A stretch of 35,654 nt of DNA. It comes from Lachnospiraceae bacterium. GTDB lineage: Bacteria; Bacillota; Clostridia; Lachnospirales; Lachnospiraceae. Numbering within the stretch: the stretch's first letter is position 1; each line of letters begins with the position of its first letter. Shown in pieces: positions 26,635 to 34,631 of the stretch. The translations under genes were made by a program, and so were the position numbers. The stretch covers positions 1 through 35,654 of the forward strand of contig JAUNOI010000016.1 of the NCBI GenBank assembly GCA_030531165.1, read 5' to 3'. A model generated the notes under the pieces. That model was not told the DNA's origin. It searched no databases and worked only from the letters and a program-made list of their open reading frames with translations.

Positions 26635-28305
26635 TTGAAATTTTTTAGAAATAATGATATGCCGGTTAAGATTATACCATTGGGCGGAATGGAACAGATT
26701 GGTATGAATATTACGGCTATTGAATATGAGGATTCGATTATTGTCGTGGATTGTGGAATATCATTTCCGAGTGAAGAGATGCTGGGAATTGATCTTGTCA
26801 TACCTGATATTTCGTATTTGAAGGAACACTCTGATAAGTTAAAAGGACTTGTGATCACACATGGACATGAGGATCATATTGGAGCGATTCCTTATGCATT
26901 AAAAGAGATTAATATGCCTATTTATGCGACAAAGCTGACAATGGGATTGATTGATAATAAACTAAAAGAACATGGGCTGACCCGTTCGATTAAGAAAAAA
27001 GTTGTGAAGCATGGACAGTCGATCAATTTAGGATGTTTTCGTATTGAATTTATAAAGACGAATCACAGTATCGCAGATGCAGCGGCTCTTGCAATTTATA
27101 CGCCGGCAGGAATCATTGTGCATACCGGTGATTTTAAGATCGACCATACACCACTATTTGGCGAGGCAATTGATCTTGCAAGATTTGCTGAGCTTGGAAA
27201 AAAAGGTGTGCTTGCCTTGATGTCGGATAGTACCAATGCAATGAGAGAGGGATATACACCTTCAGAAAGAACTGTCGCTAAGACGCTGGATCATGTGTTT
27301 AATGAATACCGAAAAGAGCGGTTGATTATTGCGACTTTTGCATCGAATGTGGACCGTGTGCAGCAGATTATCAATTCTGCGCATAAATACGGTCGAAAAG
27401 TAGTAGTTGAAGGAAGAAGCATGGTCAATGTCATTAAGACAGCAGTAGAACTTGGCTGCATCCAGATTCCCGATAACACCGTAATTGAAATCGAACAAAT
27501 GCGCAATTATACAGATGATCAGTTAACATTGATCACGACGGGCAGTCAGGGTGAGACGATGGCTGCATTATCGCGTATGGCAAATTCCAGTCATAAAAAG
27601 GTGATTATTAAACCAAATGATGTGGTTATCTTTAGCTCTTCACCGATTCCTGGAAATGAAAAAGCAGTTTCTAAGATCATGAATGAGCTGACGAAAAAAG
27701 GTGCCAGGATTGTTTTTCAGGACACTCATGTTTCCGGACATGCCTGCAAAGAGGAATTGCGCCTGATTTACGCGTTGACAAAGCCTCAATATGCTATTCC
27801 AGTGCATGGCGAATACCGACATCTGACCAGTAATGCAGAAATTGCAGAAGATATGGGAATTCCAAAGGAAAATATCTTTGTACTCCATTCTGGAGATGTG
27901 CTGGAATTGTCGAAAACCAAAGGCGAAATTACAGGTAGAGTCCCTGCGCAAGGTATTCTTGTAGATGGACTCGGAATTGGAGATGTTGGCAATATCGTAC
28001 TCCGTGATCGTCAGCAGTTATCAAAAAACGGATTATTGATTATTGTCATTACTTTAGAGCACCATTCCAATCAGCTTTTGGCAGGTCCGGATATTGTTTC
28101 CAGAGGTTTTGTATATGTTAGAGAATCAGAAGGTCTGATGGATGAAGCGAAAAAGGTAGTAGCAGATGCGCTGGATGAATGTCTAAGCAAGAATGTCTCC
28201 GATTGGAGTAGAATCAAGGCAGTTGTAAAAGATGCGCTGAGCGACTTCTTATGGAAGAAAACACGAAGAAACCCTATGATCTTGCCGATTATTATGGAAG
28301 TATAG
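26635..28305 (+). CDS. Ribonuclease J
   Basis: 556 residues. The metallo-beta-lactamase/beta-CASP nuclease is shown by IIPLGGMEQIGMNITA, the zinc motif HGHEDHIGA (H76 onward), VHTGDFKID, MSDSTNAMREGYTPSE, ITTGSQGE and IPVHGEYRHL; the C-terminal domain ends RRNPMILPIIMEV. It degrades and processes RNA by 5'-3' exo- and endonuclease action. GGAGG lies 7 bases before the TTG at 26635; an in-frame ATG at 26659 is the alternative. The 3' end is overlapped by the open frame of the ylbF-like gene. Confidence 0.95.
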   Translation: MKFFRNNDMPVKIIPLGGMEQIGMNITAIEYEDSIIVVDCGISFPSEEMLGIDLVIPDISYLKEHSDKLKGLVITHGHEDHIGAIPYALKEINMPIYATKLTMGLIDNKLKEHGLTRSIKKKVVKHGQSINLGCFRIEFIKTNHSIADAAALAIYTPAGIIVHTGDFKIDHTPLFGEAIDLARFAELGKKGVLALMSDSTNAMREGYTPSERTVAKTLDHVFNEYRKERLIIATFASNVDRVQQIINSAHKYGRKVVVEGRSMVNVIKTAVELGCIQIPDNTVIEIEQMRNYTDDQLTLITTGSQGETMAALSRMANSSHKKVIIKPNDVVIFSSSPIPGNEKAVSKIMNELTKKGARIVFQDTHVSGHACKEELRLIYALTKPQYAIPVHGEYRHLTSNAEIAEDMGIPKENIFVLHSGDVLELSKTKGEITGRVPAQGILVDGLGIGDVGNIVLRDRQQLSKNGLLIIVITLEHHSNQLLAGPDIVSRGFVYVRESEGLMDEAKKVVADALDECLSKNVSDWSRIKAVVKDALSDFLWKKTRRNPMILPIIMEV

Positions 28306-28322
28306 GGATTGAGGATAAAAAA

Positions 28323-28664
28323 GTGAAACAAGTAGAAAAAGCAACCGATTATTTAATTTCAGAGATCAAACAATCTAACCGTTATATCCGTTATCAGGAG
28401 AGTCTGGAAAATCTAAAAAGCCAGAAAAAATTGTTTGAGGTATTTGATGAGTTTCGAAAGAAGCATTATAAATTGAATATGGAATCTGAAGATAATTTTG
28501 ATGAGATGGAAAAGCTTCAGCAGAATTATCACGATATATTGATGAATTCTGATGTTGTAGATTTTATGGAAGCAACGGATCGTTTATGTTTGATGATGAG
28601 AGAAATTTATATCAAAATTGCTAATGAAGTAGAGATGGATATTGATTTTATAGATCAGATATAA
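28323..28664 (+). CDS. YlbF-family regulator
   Basis: All-helical protein with the YlbF/YmcA pattern: VEKATDYLISEIKQSNRYIRYQ, then LFEVFDEFRKKHYKL, and VVDFMEATDRLCLMMREIY. In Bacillus, YlbF, YmcA and YaaT form a complex that affects RNase Y activity, sporulation and competence, so a place next to RNase J is notable. The frame is open from an ATG at 28251, 55 bases inside the RNase J gene with no RBS; the GTG at 28323 has GAGG upstream and removes the overlap, giving 113 residues. The start remains uncertain. Confidence 0.75.
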   Translation: MKQVEKATDYLISEIKQSNRYIRYQESLENLKSQKKLFEVFDEFRKKHYKLNMESEDNFDEMEKLQQNYHDILMNSDVVDFMEATDRLCLMMREIYIKIANEVEMDIDFIDQI

Positions 28665-28696
28665 AATGATCTGAATATTGAGAGAAAGGATTCAGG

Positions 28697-29062
28697 ATGA
28701 TAAAAAAACAAATGAATAAGAAGTTTTGGAGGACATTTAGAACGGTTTTTCTGGAAGCTCTTGTAATTGTTACTGTCATCCTGGTTTTTCTGTGGATGAA
28801 TCAACTGGCGTATTATTCATTTTCCAATGTTCCCTATGACAAGAATAAAGAGCAGGAGGTAACCGTGCAGGTTACGGAGAATACGGAGATTATGGAATTA
28901 TCAGATACATTGAAGCAAAAAGAGATCGTTGGAAGCCGTTATGCAATGATTATCAGATATTATTGTTCGGATTATCAGTATTATGAACTATGTCCGGGGA
29001 CCTATCAGATTTCTGCGGATATGGGAATTGATGATTTGTTGGATGAATTTACAGGAAGATAG
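28697..29062 (+). CDS. Short MltG/YceG-like membrane protein
   Basis: 121 residues: a basic N-terminus, one membrane helix (about residues 17-36), and a C-terminal segment (VTVQVTENTEIMELSDTLKQKEIVGSRYAMIIRYYC, then CPGTYQISADMGIDDLL) that matches the LysM-like N-terminal region of endolytic transglycosylase MltG. The catalytic YceG domain, normally another 200+ residues, is absent and the stop codon is followed 5 bp later by the next gene, so this looks like a stable short version, not a recent break. In B. subtilis the full-length mltG homologue (yrrL) lies in the same place before yrrM. Cell-wall role is inferred. Confidence 0.7.
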   Translation: MIKKQMNKKFWRTFRTVFLEALVIVTVILVFLWMNQLAYYSFSNVPYDKNKEQEVTVQVTENTEIMELSDTLKQKEIVGSRYAMIIRYYCSDYQYYELCPGTYQISADMGIDDLLDEFTGR

Positions 29063-29067
29063 CAGCT

Positions 29068-29712
29068 ATGATAGTGGATGATAGAATTGTCGCATATATC
29101 CATTCTCTGGCTTCAGACGACAGTGAAGTTTTGATGCAGATTGAAAAAGATGCCAGAGAGCATTATGTGCCGATTGTAAGAAAAGAGACAAAAGAATTAT
29201 TAAAAATTTTGGTATTGATGAACCAGCCGCGGCATATTCTGGAAGTTGGTACTGCAGTAGGTTATTCTGCGTTATATATGAATCAGTATCAACCGGAAGA
29301 TGGGAAGATCACGACCATTGAAAGGAATGAAAAAAGAATTCAAAAGGCGAAAGAGAATTTTGCCGCATGCAAAAAGGAAGATAGGATCACCTTGTTAGAA
29401 GGAGATGCTATGGATATTTTGCGGAAATTAGATGGAAGTTATGATATGATATTTGTGGATGCTTCAAAAGGGCAATACATTCATTTTTTGGATGAGCTTC
29501 TTAGATTGATTCCGGTTGGCGGAGTTTTGATATCCGACAATGTTCTGCAGGAAGGGGACGTTGTTAAGTCCCGCTATGCCATTGAGCGCAGGAACAGGAC
29601 GATTCATAAGCGCATGAGAGAATATTTATATCAAATTACACATATGGAAGAATTTGAAACAGTTGTTCTGCCGATTGGCGATGGGGTTACCATCAGCGTC
29701 AGAGTTTGCTGA
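29068..29712 (+). CDS. TrmR-like SAM-dependent O-methyltransferase
   Basis: 214 residues, class I methyltransferase of the catechol-O-methyltransferase type: motif I ILEVGTAVGYSALYM (about residues 57-71), ITTIERNEKRI, then YDMIFVDASKGQYIHFLDE with metal-ligand Asp residues, and LISDNVLQEGDV. It matches Bacillus YrrM, established as TrmR, which methylates 5-hydroxyuridine at the wobble position of tRNA to 5-methoxyuridine. The following U32 gene is related to YrrO/TrhP, which makes the hydroxyuridine, so the context supports the same job here. The substrate is inferred from homology and context. Confidence 0.8.
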   Translation: MIVDDRIVAYIHSLASDDSEVLMQIEKDAREHYVPIVRKETKELLKILVLMNQPRHILEVGTAVGYSALYMNQYQPEDGKITTIERNEKRIQKAKENFAACKKEDRITLLEGDAMDILRKLDGSYDMIFVDASKGQYIHFLDELLRLIPVGGVLISDNVLQEGDVVKSRYAIERRNRTIHKRMREYLYQITHMEEFETVVLPIGDGVTISVRVC

Positions 29713-29742
29713 TTTGCAGAACTGCTGTGGACAGGAGATAAT

Positions 29743-30972
29743 ATGAGGAAGACAGAATTATTGATACCTGCAAGCAGTCTTGAAGTATTAAAGACTGCGG
29801 TTATATATGGAGCGGATGCGGTATATATTGGCGGAGAGATGTACGGTCTTCGTGCAAAAGCAAAAAATTTTTCAAAAGAAGATATGAAAGAGGGAATTGT
29901 TTTTGCCCACGCACATGGAAAAAAAGTATATGTAACGGCAAATATTGTCGCCCATAATTATGATTTAAATGGAGTTCGCGAATATTTTAAAGAATTAAAG
30001 GAAATCGGACCGGATGCGTTAATCATATCGGATCCGGGAGTATTTCAGATTGCAAGGGAAGAAGTGCCGGAGATCGATCTCCATATCAGCACACAGGCGA
30101 ATAGTACGAACTACATGACATACCGATTTTGGCAGCAGCAGGGAGCAACACGGGTGGTTGCAGCACGTGAACTGTCATTAGCAGAATTAAAAGAGATTCG
30201 CAGGAATATACCCGATGAACTTGAGATTGAAGCTTTTGTACACGGAGCAATGTGCATCTCGCATTCCGGCCGTTGCCTGCTCAGCAATTACTTTACGGGA
30301 AGAAATGCGAACCATGGAGCGTGTACTCATCCGTGCCGTTGGAAGTATGCAGTAATGGAAGAAAGCCGTCCGGGCGAGTATCTGCCGGTTTACGAAAACG
30401 AACGGGGAACTTACATTTTTAATTCGAAAGATCTGTGTATGGTGGAGTATATACCGGAATTGATCGATGCTGGAATCGATAGTTTAAAGATCGAAGGTCG
30501 TATGAAGACTGCGTTATACGTGGCTACGGTTGCGCGAACTTATCGGAAAGCATTGGATGACTATGCAGTTTCTGAAGAGTATTACCGTGAACATATGGAT
30601 TATTATCACAGTGAGATATCAAAATGCACGTATCGTCAGTTCACAACCGGATTTTATTTTGGAAAAACAGATGAAAATTCGCAGATTTATACGAGCAATA
30701 CGTATGAAAAAGAGTATACGTATATCGGAATTGTGCAAGGTCTGAATGAGAAAGGTTTCGTCGAATTAGAACAAAAGAATAAATTCAGCGTCGGAGAGAC
30801 AATTGAGATCATGATTCCGACAGGAGAGAATGAGGAAGTCGTTGTAAGGTCGATTGAGGATGAAGAAGGCAATCCGATGGAAAGTGCCCCTCATCCAAAA
30901 CAGAAGATTTTCGTTGATTTTGGAAGAGATATACCAATTGGATATCTGCTTCGTCGTAAAGAAGATGAATAA
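29743..30972 (+). CDS. U32-family protein, TrhP-like tRNA hydroxylation enzyme
   Basis: 409 residues. The N-terminal TIM-barrel-like part starts ELLIPASSLEVLKTAVIYGADAVYIGG. The U32 signature is complete: EAFVHGAMCISHSGRCLLS (about residues 164-182), followed by GACTHPCRWKY, giving Cys residues able to bind an Fe-S cluster. Although classed as peptidases, TrhP (YegQ, YrrO) proteins are required for prephenate-dependent 5-hydroxyuridine formation in tRNA. It directly follows the trmR-like gene by 30 bp. Bacillus has two neighbouring U32 genes here (yrrN and yrrO); only one is present in this window. Confidence 0.85.
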   Translation: MRKTELLIPASSLEVLKTAVIYGADAVYIGGEMYGLRAKAKNFSKEDMKEGIVFAHAHGKKVYVTANIVAHNYDLNGVREYFKELKEIGPDALIISDPGVFQIAREEVPEIDLHISTQANSTNYMTYRFWQQQGATRVVAARELSLAELKEIRRNIPDELEIEAFVHGAMCISHSGRCLLSNYFTGRNANHGACTHPCRWKYAVMEESRPGEYLPVYENERGTYIFNSKDLCMVEYIPELIDAGIDSLKIEGRMKTALYVATVARTYRKALDDYAVSEEYYREHMDYYHSEISKCTYRQFTTGFYFGKTDENSQIYTSNTYEKEYTYIGIVQGLNEKGFVELEQKNKFSVGETIEIMIPTGENEEVVVRSIEDEEGNPMESAPHPKQKIFVDFGRDIPIGYLLRRKEDE

Positions 30973-30979
30973 GGAAAAG

Positions 30980-31007
30980 CACTATTTTGGTTCTTTTTGC
31001 ATAAAAT
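30980..31007 (+). promoter_or_regulatory. Possible sigma-E-type promoter of sigK
   Basis: CACTATT (30980-30986) and CATAAAAT (31000-31007), spaced 13 bp, resemble the mother-cell sigma-E consensus (-35 KMATATT, -10 CATACAMT; 5/7 and 7/8 matches). It ends 27 bases before the preferred sigK start. sigK is transcribed by sigma-E in known spore formers, which supports the reading; it remains a by-eye match. Confidence 0.4.
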
Positions 31008-31034
31008 GTATAAAAGGACTGAGAGGTGCTTTTT

Positions 31035-31670
31035 TTGATTACATTTCGTAAGCCGTTGTCACAGGAGGAAGAGCGAACGTATCTGTCAAGAGCATTGCAG
31101 GGAGATCTGGAAGCACGAAATTATCTGGTATTGCATAACATGCGATTGATTGCACACATCGCAAAAAAATATCATAATTATGAAAAAGAAATGGAAGATC
31201 TGATTTCTGTCGGAACCATTGGACTGATTAAAGCGATCAACACTTTCAAAATGGAATCGAGTAACAGGCTTGTTACTTACGCATCAAAATGCATTGAAAA
31301 TGAAATTCTTATGACGTTGCGATTAAAAAAAAAGAGTGCAAAAGATGTTTCCATGTATGAGCCGATTGGGAGTGACAAAGAGGGGAATGAAATAAATCTG
31401 CTGGATATTATTTATGATTCTGATATAGATTATGATGAAGAAATATTCCGGAAGGATAATATTCTTCAGTTGTACTCCATTTTGTCCGAGATGGAGGAAG
31501 GACGAGAAAAATATATTATTATCAAACGTTATGGATTATATGGAAACAGAGAAATGACCCAGAGAGAAATTGCCGCAGAATTGGGAATTTCCCGTTCTTA
31601 TGTCAGCCGGATTGAGAAAAAGGCGTTGAACCATTTGAAAAATCAATTTGAGGAAACATGGAATTCTTGA
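31035..31670 (+). CDS. sigK: Sporulation sigma factor SigK
   Basis: About 211 residues of the sigma-70 family. KPLSQEEERTYLSRALQGDLEARNYLVLHNMRLIAHIAKKY and DLISVGTIGLIKAINTF match region 2 of SigK, and ASKCIENEILMTLRLKKK is highly typical. Region 4 has REMTQREIAAELGISRSYVSRIEKKAL. It directs late mother-cell genes (coat, cortex) in sporulation. AGAGGTG lies 6 bases before the TTG at 31035; the GTG at 31026 overlaps that RBS. An in-frame TAA at 31011 excludes the 20-residue pro-sequence of Bacillus pro-SigK, and the gene is not split by a skin-like element. Confidence 0.88.
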   Translation: MITFRKPLSQEEERTYLSRALQGDLEARNYLVLHNMRLIAHIAKKYHNYEKEMEDLISVGTIGLIKAINTFKMESSNRLVTYASKCIENEILMTLRLKKKSAKDVSMYEPIGSDKEGNEINLLDIIYDSDIDYDEEIFRKDNILQLYSILSEMEEGREKYIIIKRYGLYGNREMTQREIAAELGISRSYVSRIEKKALNHLKNQFEETWNS

Positions 31671-31695
31671 GATTTCTATAAAAATAATATATAAT
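31667..31695 (+). promoter_or_regulatory. Sigma-A-type promoter overlapping the sigK stop
   Basis: TTGAGA (31667-31672) and TATAAT (31690-31695) at exact 17 bp spacing, 37 bp before the YqeG-type gene. The -35 includes the TGA stop of sigK, so the phosphatase gene has its own vegetative promoter independent of sporulation. Confidence 0.7.
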
Positions 31696-31732
31696 ATTGC
31701 TGATATATATTGTAATGAGGAGTACATAAGAT

Positions 31733-32239
31733 ATGTTTAAAATTTTCTATCCATCCGTTTATTATAAATCAACTTATGATGTGGATTTTCAGGAATATTA
31801 TGACAGAGGCTTCAGAGGGATTATATTTGATGTTGATAATACGTTAGTCCCACATGGAGCCGATGCGGATGATAAGGCGGAAGCGTTGTTTGCACGTTTA
31901 AAGGAGATTGGATTTGATACTTGCCTAACTTCGAATAATAAAGAAGAACGGGTAAAGCGATTTAATAAGAATATACACAGCCATTATATTTACAAGGCCC
32001 ACAAACCGGCAAAATCAGGATACCGTAAGGCAATGAAGAAGATGGGGACGGATACATCGAATACGATGTTTGTTGGCGATCAGTTGTTTACTGATGTATT
32101 TGGTGCGAATATGACGGGACTGTATTCAGTATTGGTTGAACCAATTCACCCAAAAGAGGAAATTCAGATCGTACTTAAGCGTTATCTTGAGAAAATTGTC
32201 TTATTCGTCGGACGAAATAAAATTGACAAACGATTTTAA
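31733..32239 (+). CDS. YqeG-family HAD-IIIA phosphatase
   Basis: 168 residues with HAD motifs in order: GIIFDVDNTLVPHGA (nucleophile D40 and D42 of DVD), CLTSNNKEER (motif II), a Lys in HKPAKSGYRKAM (motif III) and MFVGDQLFTDVFGAN (motif IV). This is the YqeG subfamily, common in Firmicutes and usually beside shikimate/ribosome assembly genes (yqeH, aroE). The substrate is not established. Preceded by AGGAG and its own promoter; a strong hairpin follows. Confidence 0.9.
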   Translation: MFKIFYPSVYYKSTYDVDFQEYYDRGFRGIIFDVDNTLVPHGADADDKAEALFARLKEIGFDTCLTSNNKEERVKRFNKNIHSHYIYKAHKPAKSGYRKAMKKMGTDTSNTMFVGDQLFTDVFGANMTGLYSVLVEPIHPKEEIQIVLKRYLEKIVLFVGRNKIDKRF

Positions 32240-32290
32240 ATCATACAAAACCGAATGAAACACGTTCTTCGAGTTTTACCGATATAAGAA

Positions 32291-32326
32291 GGGGAGCCTG
32301 TGATTCGTATGAATCGCGGGCTCCCC
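32291..32326. terminator. Bidirectional hairpin between YqeG-type and flavoenzyme genes
   Basis: GGGGAGCC (32291-32298) pairs with GGCTCCCC (32319-32326), with further pairing of the GTGATTC/GAATCGC interior around a GTAT loop. It sits between two convergent genes; the U-run is short on both sides. Confidence 0.7.
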
Positions 32327-32354
32327 TATTCATGTGCCTATTTATAACATTTAT

Positions 32355-34355
32355 TTAGTGAAAGAATCCGTTCTTTTTTAAAATCTTAACAATATTGCGT
32401 CCTTCATGAGTTCCATCAATGATACGGCGAGCACGGATATTTGAATCCCCGATGTTCATAACTTCAACATCTGTATCCGCAAATGCAGCAACTAAATCAC
32501 CGTAAACAGGATTATTAGATCTCATACCTAAGCAGACGAATCCATAATCAAATGGAAGTTCCTCAAGTTCGCCATTGCGTTCTACTAAATAGTTGTCCTT
32601 GCGTACTTCTTTTAATGCAGTAGAAACGTATTGTTTTACATTGTATTTAGCCATAAGAGCTGTTGTATCGTTCTTTGTAATCGGATCAAGATCACGTCCG
32701 ATTGCAGGAAGCATTTCTACGATGGAAACTTCTGCACCGCGAGGAGCAAAATATTCTACAACGTCGAGACCAACGGCGCCACCACCGATAACAACAACTT
32801 TCTTTCCTGTTAAATCCTCAGGATATACGCCATTTTCTACATCTTTGATCAAGTCTAAGATACTGAATACGGTTCCGCCACCGAGGTTTTCATGTAAACC
32901 TGTGATTGGAGGTAATGTAGGAACGGAACCTGTTGCGTTTACGACGATATCAGGATTGAATTTTTTAACAACTTCAACGGATGCATCAACACCTGTAAAA
33001 ATAAATAAATTCTTTAATTTCTTTGCTCTGTTGATCAGATATCTAAGGAAATCACCCAAACGGTTTTTATCTGGGAATTTGCAGATCTCTTTTGCAAGAC
33101 CACCGAGCTCGTCTGTCTTTTCTAATAAGAAAGTCGTACATCCGACTTCAGCAGCAGTACATGCAGCTTCCAGTCCTGCAGTACCTGCACCGATAACTAC
33201 AACATTACAAGATTTTGTAACTTTTGCTTCTTTATATTCATCTCCGCCATAAATGGTTGGATTTACTGTACAGCGGATCGGTTTATTGTATCCGATACGG
33301 TTACCTGCACAACCGATGTTACAGGAAATACATTTACGTAAGTCACATTCTCTTCCTTCTCTGGATTTTTTGCCCCATTCCGGTTCTGCAATCAGTCCAC
33401 GGCCAAGTCCGATGAAGTCTGCATCGCCTCTTGCAAGAATATTTTCTGCAATTTTAGGATCGCGGATGTTACCCATCGTAATCGTTGGTTTTCCGAAAGC
33501 TTCTTTGATTGCTTTTGCCATATAAGATCTCCAGCCATCTGGGAAGTGGTTTGCATCGATCTGGAAACGAAGCGTATCATTTTGTGCACAAGAAGCGCTG
33601 AAGATATCTGCTTCATCCTGACAATATTTTAATGTTTCGATTGTATCTTCGATTGTATTTCCACCTTCGATAAAATCATCTACGGAGAGACGTAAAATGA
33701 TCGGCATCATAGGACCGACTGCTTTACGAACTTCTTCTAATACTAATTTACAAAAACGAGCGCGGTTTTCAGGGCTGCCGCCAAATTCGTCAGTTCTGTC
33801 GTTAAATACAGGAGAGAAGAACTGGCTGATCAGATAAGAATGTCCTGCATGGATTTCTACAGCATCAAAACCGGCTAACTGTGCACGTCTTGCAGCAGCA
33901 GCGTAATCTTTTGCGATCTCATGGATTTCTTCTACAGTTAATGGCGTAGGAATTCCGCCGCCTGTCTTAGATGGATTGTTTGAAGAAGAAACAGCAGGTA
34001 CGCCTGTTCTTGCAGGCATTGCAGATGCACCGGCATGATTGATCTGAACCGCGATCTTAGAACCATAAGTATGAACTGATTCTGTTAATCTGTATAAAGC
34101 AGGAATAAACATGTCGTGATCCATTCTTAACTGGCTTGTACCATTGGATCCCTGAGGGAATTTTACACACACATTTTCTACAATGATAAGGCCGGTTTCA
34201 CCTTTTGCACGATCTGTATAATATTTGATATGGTCATCACTGATTTCACCATTTGCTTTTGCAAGGTTGGTACCCATAGGCATCATAACGATACGGTTAG
34301 GAATCGTAAGTCTTCGAACCTCAATTGGTGAAAATAAAGTAGGGTATTTTGACAT
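32355..34355 (-). CDS. 2-enoate reductase-like FMN/FAD/4Fe-4S flavoenzyme (OYE family)
   Basis: About 666 residues. An Old Yellow Enzyme TIM barrel (PNRIVMMPMGTN, IQINHAGAS, EIHAGHSYLISQFFSP, NDRTDEFGGSPENRARF) is followed by cluster cysteines C342, C345, C349 and C362, then FAD- and NAD(P)-binding domains (VVVIGAGTAGLEAA near 390; VVVIGGGAVGLDVVEYF near 525). This is the layout of 2-enoate reductase, 2,4-dienoyl-CoA reductase and the bile-acid enzymes BaiCD/BaiH; the substrate cannot be fixed by sequence. GGAGG 8 bases before the ATG at 34355 decides the start; the in-frame ATG at 34370 overlaps that RBS. Divergent LysR gene suggests substrate-induced control. Confidence 0.9.
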   Translation of the reverse strand: MSKYPTLFSPIEVRRLTIPNRIVMMPMGTNLAKANGEISDDHIKYYTDRAKGETGLIIVENVCVKFPQGSNGTSQLRMDHDMFIPALYRLTESVHTYGSKIAVQINHAGASAMPARTGVPAVSSSNNPSKTGGGIPTPLTVEEIHEIAKDYAAAARRAQLAGFDAVEIHAGHSYLISQFFSPVFNDRTDEFGGSPENRARFCKLVLEEVRKAVGPMMPIILRLSVDDFIEGGNTIEDTIETLKYCQDEADIFSASCAQNDTLRFQIDANHFPDGWRSYMAKAIKEAFGKPTITMGNIRDPKIAENILARGDADFIGLGRGLIAEPEWGKKSREGRECDLRKCISCNIGCAGNRIGYNKPIRCTVNPTIYGGDEYKEAKVTKSCNVVVIGAGTAGLEAACTAAEVGCTTFLLEKTDELGGLAKEICKFPDKNRLGDFLRYLINRAKKLKNLFIFTGVDASVEVVKKFNPDIVVNATGSVPTLPPITGLHENLGGGTVFSILDLIKDVENGVYPEDLTGKKVVVIGGGAVGLDVVEYFAPRGAEVSIVEMLPAIGRDLDPITKNDTTALMAKYNVKQYVSTALKEVRKDNYLVERNGELEELPFDYGFVCLGMRSNNPVYGDLVAAFADTDVEVMNIGDSNIRARRIIDGTHEGRNIVKILKKNGFFH

Positions 34356-34514
34356 AATAATTTCCTCCATTCACATTTTGTTTTATAACCCATTTCTATT
34401 ATTAGTTACTTATATTATAAGCATTTATTTAACGAATATCTAATTGATTATTTGTGCGTTTTTAATAGAAAGCATCTATTGATTATGATATAATATAGTA
34501 AAAATTTATTAAAT

Positions 34515-34581
34515 TCATTTATTATATATAACATAAATGATGGATCTCAGTATCATTTATAGTAAATTAGTCAAAAATGAT
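34515..34581. promoter_or_regulatory. Array of palindromic half-sites between flavoenzyme and LysR genes
   Basis: Related half-sites alternate in orientation: TCATTTAT (34515-34522), ATAAATGAT (34533-34541), ATCATTTAT (34552-34560) and AAATGAT (34575-34581). Sites 2 and 3 form a perfect 9+9 inverted repeat with a 10-base spacer; sites 1 and 2 form another. Start distances of 18-23 bp are near two helical turns. LysR-type tetramers bind adjacent sites like this between divergent genes, so these are likely operators for the regulator at 34632. Promoter hexamers are not clear in the rest of 34356-34631 beyond TATAAT at 34489-34494. Confidence 0.55.
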
Positions 34582-34631
34582 GTTATGAAATTAACATAGC
34601 ATATATATAACGGAAGAAAGGAGGATGGAAG

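Noticed and set aside
28251-28322. Long 5' extension of the ylbF-like gene overlapping RNase J
   Set aside because: No RBS at 28251, 55-base overlap, and family homology begins after the GTG at 28323; kept only as an alternative start.
32593-33252. 219-codon plus-strand open frame opposite the flavoenzyme gene
   Set aside because: It is antisense to a well-supported gene, has low-complexity Ser/Thr/Pro-rich translation and no RBS.
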